A stretch of 18,741 bases of DNA from Pseudomonadota bacterium. Its GTDB lineage: Bacteria > Pseudomonadota > Gammaproteobacteria > Enterobacterales > Enterobacteriaceae. The stretch spans positions 1-18,741 of the forward strand of contig JAEYFY010000148.1 in NCBI GenBank assembly GCA_023454395.1, read 5' to 3'. The notes under the pieces are model-generated. The model ran no database searches. It saw nothing but the letters and a program-made list of their open reading frames with translations, and was not told where the DNA came from. Shown piece after piece: positions 16,627 to 18,741 of the stretch; positions within the stretch are counted from its first letter, which is position 1; each line of letters opens with the position of its first letter. The translations under genes and the position numbers were made by a program.

Positions 16627-16647
16627 TTGTATTACTTAGTAATACAA
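16627..16647. promoter_or_regulatory. 21-bp perfect palindrome, toxin-antitoxin operator
   Basis: Arms TTGTATTACT (16627-16636) and AGTAATACAA (16638-16647) around a single central T. It lies directly upstream of the antitoxin RBS, where ribbon-helix-helix antitoxins bind to repress their own operon. GTATTAC/GTAATAC half-sites are the likely contacts. The position and perfect symmetry make this the clearest operator in the window. Confidence 0.8.
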
Positions 16648-16686
16648 CATTAGCAGTAAATTTATTCTTTCGCCAGTTAATACCAT

Positions 16687-16726
16687 AAAAAAATACCCCA
16701 AAATCGAAAACCAATTTTGGGGTATT
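16687..16726 (-). terminator. Intrinsic terminator of yehS
   Basis: A 13-bp perfect stem, AATACCCCAAAAT (16692-16704) and ATTTTGGGGTATT (16714-16726), with a 9-nt loop and a seven-base T-run on the minus strand (16687-16693). It separates yehS from the toxin-antitoxin operon. Confidence 0.92.
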
Positions 16727-16769
16727 ATTTAATAAATAGAGAATTTTATATCTTAAAATACCCTAAACT

Positions 16770-17252
16770 TTATTTCTTAACTGTTTTACCTTTACCACGT
16801 AGGGTTTCAGTTAAGCCTTTAAGGAAATATCTCACAAGTTGATCGCCACAGTTACGATAGTTTTTATGTCCAGGCTTGCGGAATACTGCACTAAGTTCTG
16901 GCTTAGAAACACGGAAGTCTGCAAGTTCATAAATCTTCAGAATATCAACATCTTTTAGCTCAAAAGCGACACGCAGTTTTTTTAAGATAATATTATTAGT
17001 TATACGCTTTTCAACTTCAGGTGCAGGAAAATTCTCATCTTTGCCACGACGATAAAAAATCAGACCATTTAAAAAATGCCCCATCGCATTATCGTCACAC
17101 TCGACAAACTCAGGCTCCTCGTCTTTTTTCAGCCAACTATTTACTAACTCTTTTGTGACTGTGAAATCAGCCAGTTTCATGATTTCAACAACATGTGCAT
17201 CACTTAGATCCAGCATGTAACGTACACTTCGTAAAACATAATTATTTTGCAT
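16770..17252 (-). CDS. yehS: YehS-like DUF1456 protein
   Basis: A 160-residue cytoplasmic protein matching E. coli YehS (about 156 residues) as recalled. It is an internal duplication: VLRSVRYML...ADFTVTKE...CDDNAMGHFLNGL (6-64) is repeated as ILKKLRVAF...ADFRVSKPE...CGDQLVRYFLKGL (89-147). I chose the ATG at 17252 because homology begins there. The longer frame starts from a TTG at 17309 and adds 19 unsupported residues. The RBS is weak (GGA 11 bases upstream). It is a single-gene unit between the pgm terminator and its own terminator. The function is unknown. In E. coli it is next to yehR and yehQ; here yehQ is about 2.3 kb away. Confidence 0.9.
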   Translation of the reverse strand: MQNNYVLRSVRYMLDLSDAHVVEIMKLADFTVTKELVNSWLKKDEEPEFVECDDNAMGHFLNGLIFYRRGKDENFPAPEVEKRITNNIILKKLRVAFELKDVDILKIYELADFRVSKPELSAVFRKPGHKNYRNCGDQLVRYFLKGLTETLRGKGKTVKK

Positions 17253-17278
17253 TGTATTGATTATCCAATTTATTTCTA

Positions 17279-17309
17279 ATTCTAAATCAACCTCAATGAT
17301 GGATATCAA
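17279..17309 (-). promoter_or_regulatory. Possible sigma-70 promoter of yehS
   Basis: On the minus strand TTGATA (17304-17309, 5 of 6 to consensus -35) and TAGAAT (17279-17284, 5 of 6 to consensus -10) are separated by 19 bases, about 27 bases before the ATG. The spacing is longer than optimal, so this is only a candidate. Confidence 0.3.
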
Positions 17310-17337
17310 TGCTGTGATCTAAAAATATTCAATAATT

Positions 17338-17372
17338 AAAAAAATACACTCTACTTTTAAGTAGAGTGTATT
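17338..17372 (-). terminator. Intrinsic terminator of pgm
   Basis: A 12-bp perfect stem, AATACACTCTAC (17343-17354) and GTAGAGTGTATT (17361-17372), with loop TTTTAA and a seven-base T-run on the minus strand (17338-17344). It begins 26 bases after the pgm stop. Confidence 0.92.
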
Positions 17373-17398
17373 CTATATAAATAGTTTATTGCACTAAC

Positions 17399-18741
17399 TT
17401 ATTTGTTAGCAAAAACATTATTTACTATTTCAATGGCTTCTTTTTCAATTAATTCACGATGCTCAGGGCCACGGAAGCTTTCACAGTAAATCTTATAGGC
17501 TTCTTCAGTACCAGAAGGACGAGCCGCAAACCAACCGTAATCGGTCATCACTTTTAAGCCACCAATAGATGCGCCATTACCTGATGCATGCGTTAAACGT
17601 GCAGTTATTGGATCACCTGCTAATGTGCTTGCAGTCACCATTTCAGGTGATAAACGTGATAACAGTGCTTTTTGTTCATGGGTTGCTGATGCTTGAATAC
17701 GGTTATAGCTTGGTGAACCAAAACGCTGCGCTAATTCGTTGTAATGCTCTTGTGGATCTTTACCTGTTACTGCTTTCATTTCAGCAGCCAACAGACATAA
17801 AATGATGCCATCTTTATCGGTTGACCATGGTTTACCATTAAAGCGTAAGAAAGATGCACCAGCACTCTCTTCACCACCAAAGCCAAACTCACCACTGAAT
17901 AAACCTTGAACAAACCATTTAAAGCCAACAGGTACTTCAACTAGCTCACGACCTAAATCGGCAACAACACGGTCAATCATTGCGCTTGAAACCAGTGTTT
18001 TACCCACTTTTACATCTTTAGCCCATTGCGGACGATGACGGAAAAGATAGTTAATCGCAGCCGCTAAATAGTGGTTAGGATTCATTAAACCAGAAGGTGT
18101 CACAATACCATGGCGATCGTAATCAGGATCGTTAGCAAAGGCTAAATCAAATTTATCACGTAGTTGTAATAAGCCTTCCATTGCCCATGGTGATGAACAG
18201 TCCATACGAATAACACCATCGTGATCAAGCGTCATAAAACGGAATGTCTGATCAACTTGATCATTAACTAATTCAAGATCAAGACCATAATACTCACCAA
18301 TGCGTTTCCAGTACTCAATACCAGAACCACCTAGTGGATCAACACCCAATTTTAAGCCCGCTTTCTTAATTGCTTGCATATCAACAACGTCACCTAACGC
18401 TTTGACATAAGGCATAATTAAGTCTTGAGCCTGAATATAACCACTGGCTAATGCTTCATCATAAGAAAGACGTTTGATCCCTGCTAAATTGTTCTCAAGC
18501 AGTTCGTTGGCACGTTTTTCAATAACTGAAGTTAAATCTGTATCAGCAGGTCCACCATTTGATGGATTGTATTTAATACCGCCATCTTCAGGTGGATTAT
18601 GAGATGGAGTAATAACGATACCATCAGCAATATCTTGATGTGCTTCGTTGTATGTCAAAATAGAAAAAGAGACTGCCGGTGTTGGTGTATAGCCATTATT
18701 TTCTTGAATAATCACTTTAACTTTATTGGCAGCAAGTACTT
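17399..18741 (-). CDS. pgm: Phosphoglucomutase Pgm (5' end outside window)
   Basis: Alpha-D-phosphohexomutase that interconverts glucose 1-phosphate and glucose 6-phosphate in the cytoplasm, feeding UDP-glucose and glycogen synthesis. The frame continues to the window edge ([21 protein letters not shown]), so the GTG at 18715 is an internal valine. About 100 N-terminal residues are missing if it matches E. coli Pgm (546 residues). The visible catalytic parts are complete: the phosphoserine loop [11 protein letters not shown] (serine codon 18602-18604), the metal-binding loop NDPDYDRHG (aspartates at 18116-18130), the sugar-binding GFGGEESAG and the C-terminal phosphate loop [11 protein letters not shown]. 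It ends with its own terminator. In E. coli it follows seqA, which would lie beyond this window. Confidence 0.98.
   Translation of the reverse strand, partial: VLAANKVKVIIQENNGYTPTPAVSFSILTYNEAHQDIADGIVITPSHNPPEDGGIKYNPSNGGPADTDLTSVIEKRANELLENNLAGIKRLSYDEALASGYIQAQDLIMPYVKALGDVVDMQAIKKAGLKLGVDPLGGSGIEYWKRIGEYYGLDLELVNDQVDQTFRFMTLDHDGVIRMDCSSPWAMEGLLQLRDKFDLAFANDPDYDRHGIVTPSGLMNPNHYLAAAINYLFRHRPQWAKDVKVGKTLVSSAMIDRVVADLGRELVEVPVGFKWFVQGLFSGEFGFGGEESAGASFLRFNGKPWSTDKDGIILCLLAAEMKAVTGKDPQEHYNELAQRFGSPSYNRIQASATHEQKALLSRLSPEMVTASTLAGDPITARLTHASGNGASIGGLKVMTDYGWFAARPSGTEEAYKIYCESFRGPEHRELIEKEAIEIVNNVFANK

Noticed and set aside
17253..17309. Longer yehS start at a TTG
   Set aside because: The added 19 residues have no counterpart in YehS proteins and overlap the best promoter candidate.
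16770..17309. Initial thought that this gene beside pgm is seqA
   Set aside because: It lies downstream of pgm rather than upstream, and its duplicated motifs match DUF1456/YehS, not SeqA.
1..18741. CRISPR array, tRNA/rRNA genes, insertion sequences, prophage genes
   Set aside because: No spaced repeats, no cloverleaf-like or rRNA segments, and no transposase or phage protein were seen.

Overview
The window is AT-rich bacterial chromosome with tightly packed genes. It is bounded by two enterobacterial housekeeping genes, gltA (citrate synthase, 5' end cut off by the window) and pgm (phosphoglucomutase, 5' end cut off on the other side). The encoded proteins sit close to Escherichia coli orthologues as I remember them (GltA, Pgm, YbgI, YbfA, YehS, YehI/L/M/P/Q). 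With the low G+C, this points to Morganellaceae, most likely Proteus or a near relative. That assignment is inference from recalled protein similarity, not a search.

Layout. (1) 1-1330: gltA on + with its terminator. (2) 1353-3386: an AraC-family regulator on - and a 12-helix Bcr/CflA-type MFS drug exporter on +, divergent across about 100 bp that holds an inverted repeat. (3) 3387-14482: an AT-rich leader with a good Fur-box match, then five large + strand genes matching E. coli yehI, yehL, yehM, yehP and yehQ: a HEAT-like/DUF4132 giant protein, a MoxR-type AAA+ ATPase, a DUF5682 protein, a von Willebrand A (MIDAS) protein and a SWIM zinc-finger protein. (4) 14508-17400, all on -: ybgI (Nif3-like metal protein), ybfA (DUF2517), a ParD/ParE-like toxin-antitoxin pair with a perfect 21-bp palindromic operator, and yehS (DUF1456). 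(5) pgm on -. Most units end in clear intrinsic terminators.

How the genes may work together. The yeh cluster is the notable content. MoxR ATPases generally pair with VWA proteins as chaperone-like remodelling machines, and here the pair is packaged with three large uncharacterised partners. yehM/yehP and yehP/yehQ overlap, which suggests coupled production. A hairpin between yehL and yehM may set a step in expression between the ATPase and the downstream subunits. I know of no established substrate or phenotype for this cassette. yehS, which lies beside yehQ-yehR in E. coli, is found here only about 2.3 kb away behind unrelated genes, suggesting an old linkage broken by insertion or rearrangement. 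I saw no rRNA, tRNA, CRISPR array, insertion sequence or prophage gene.
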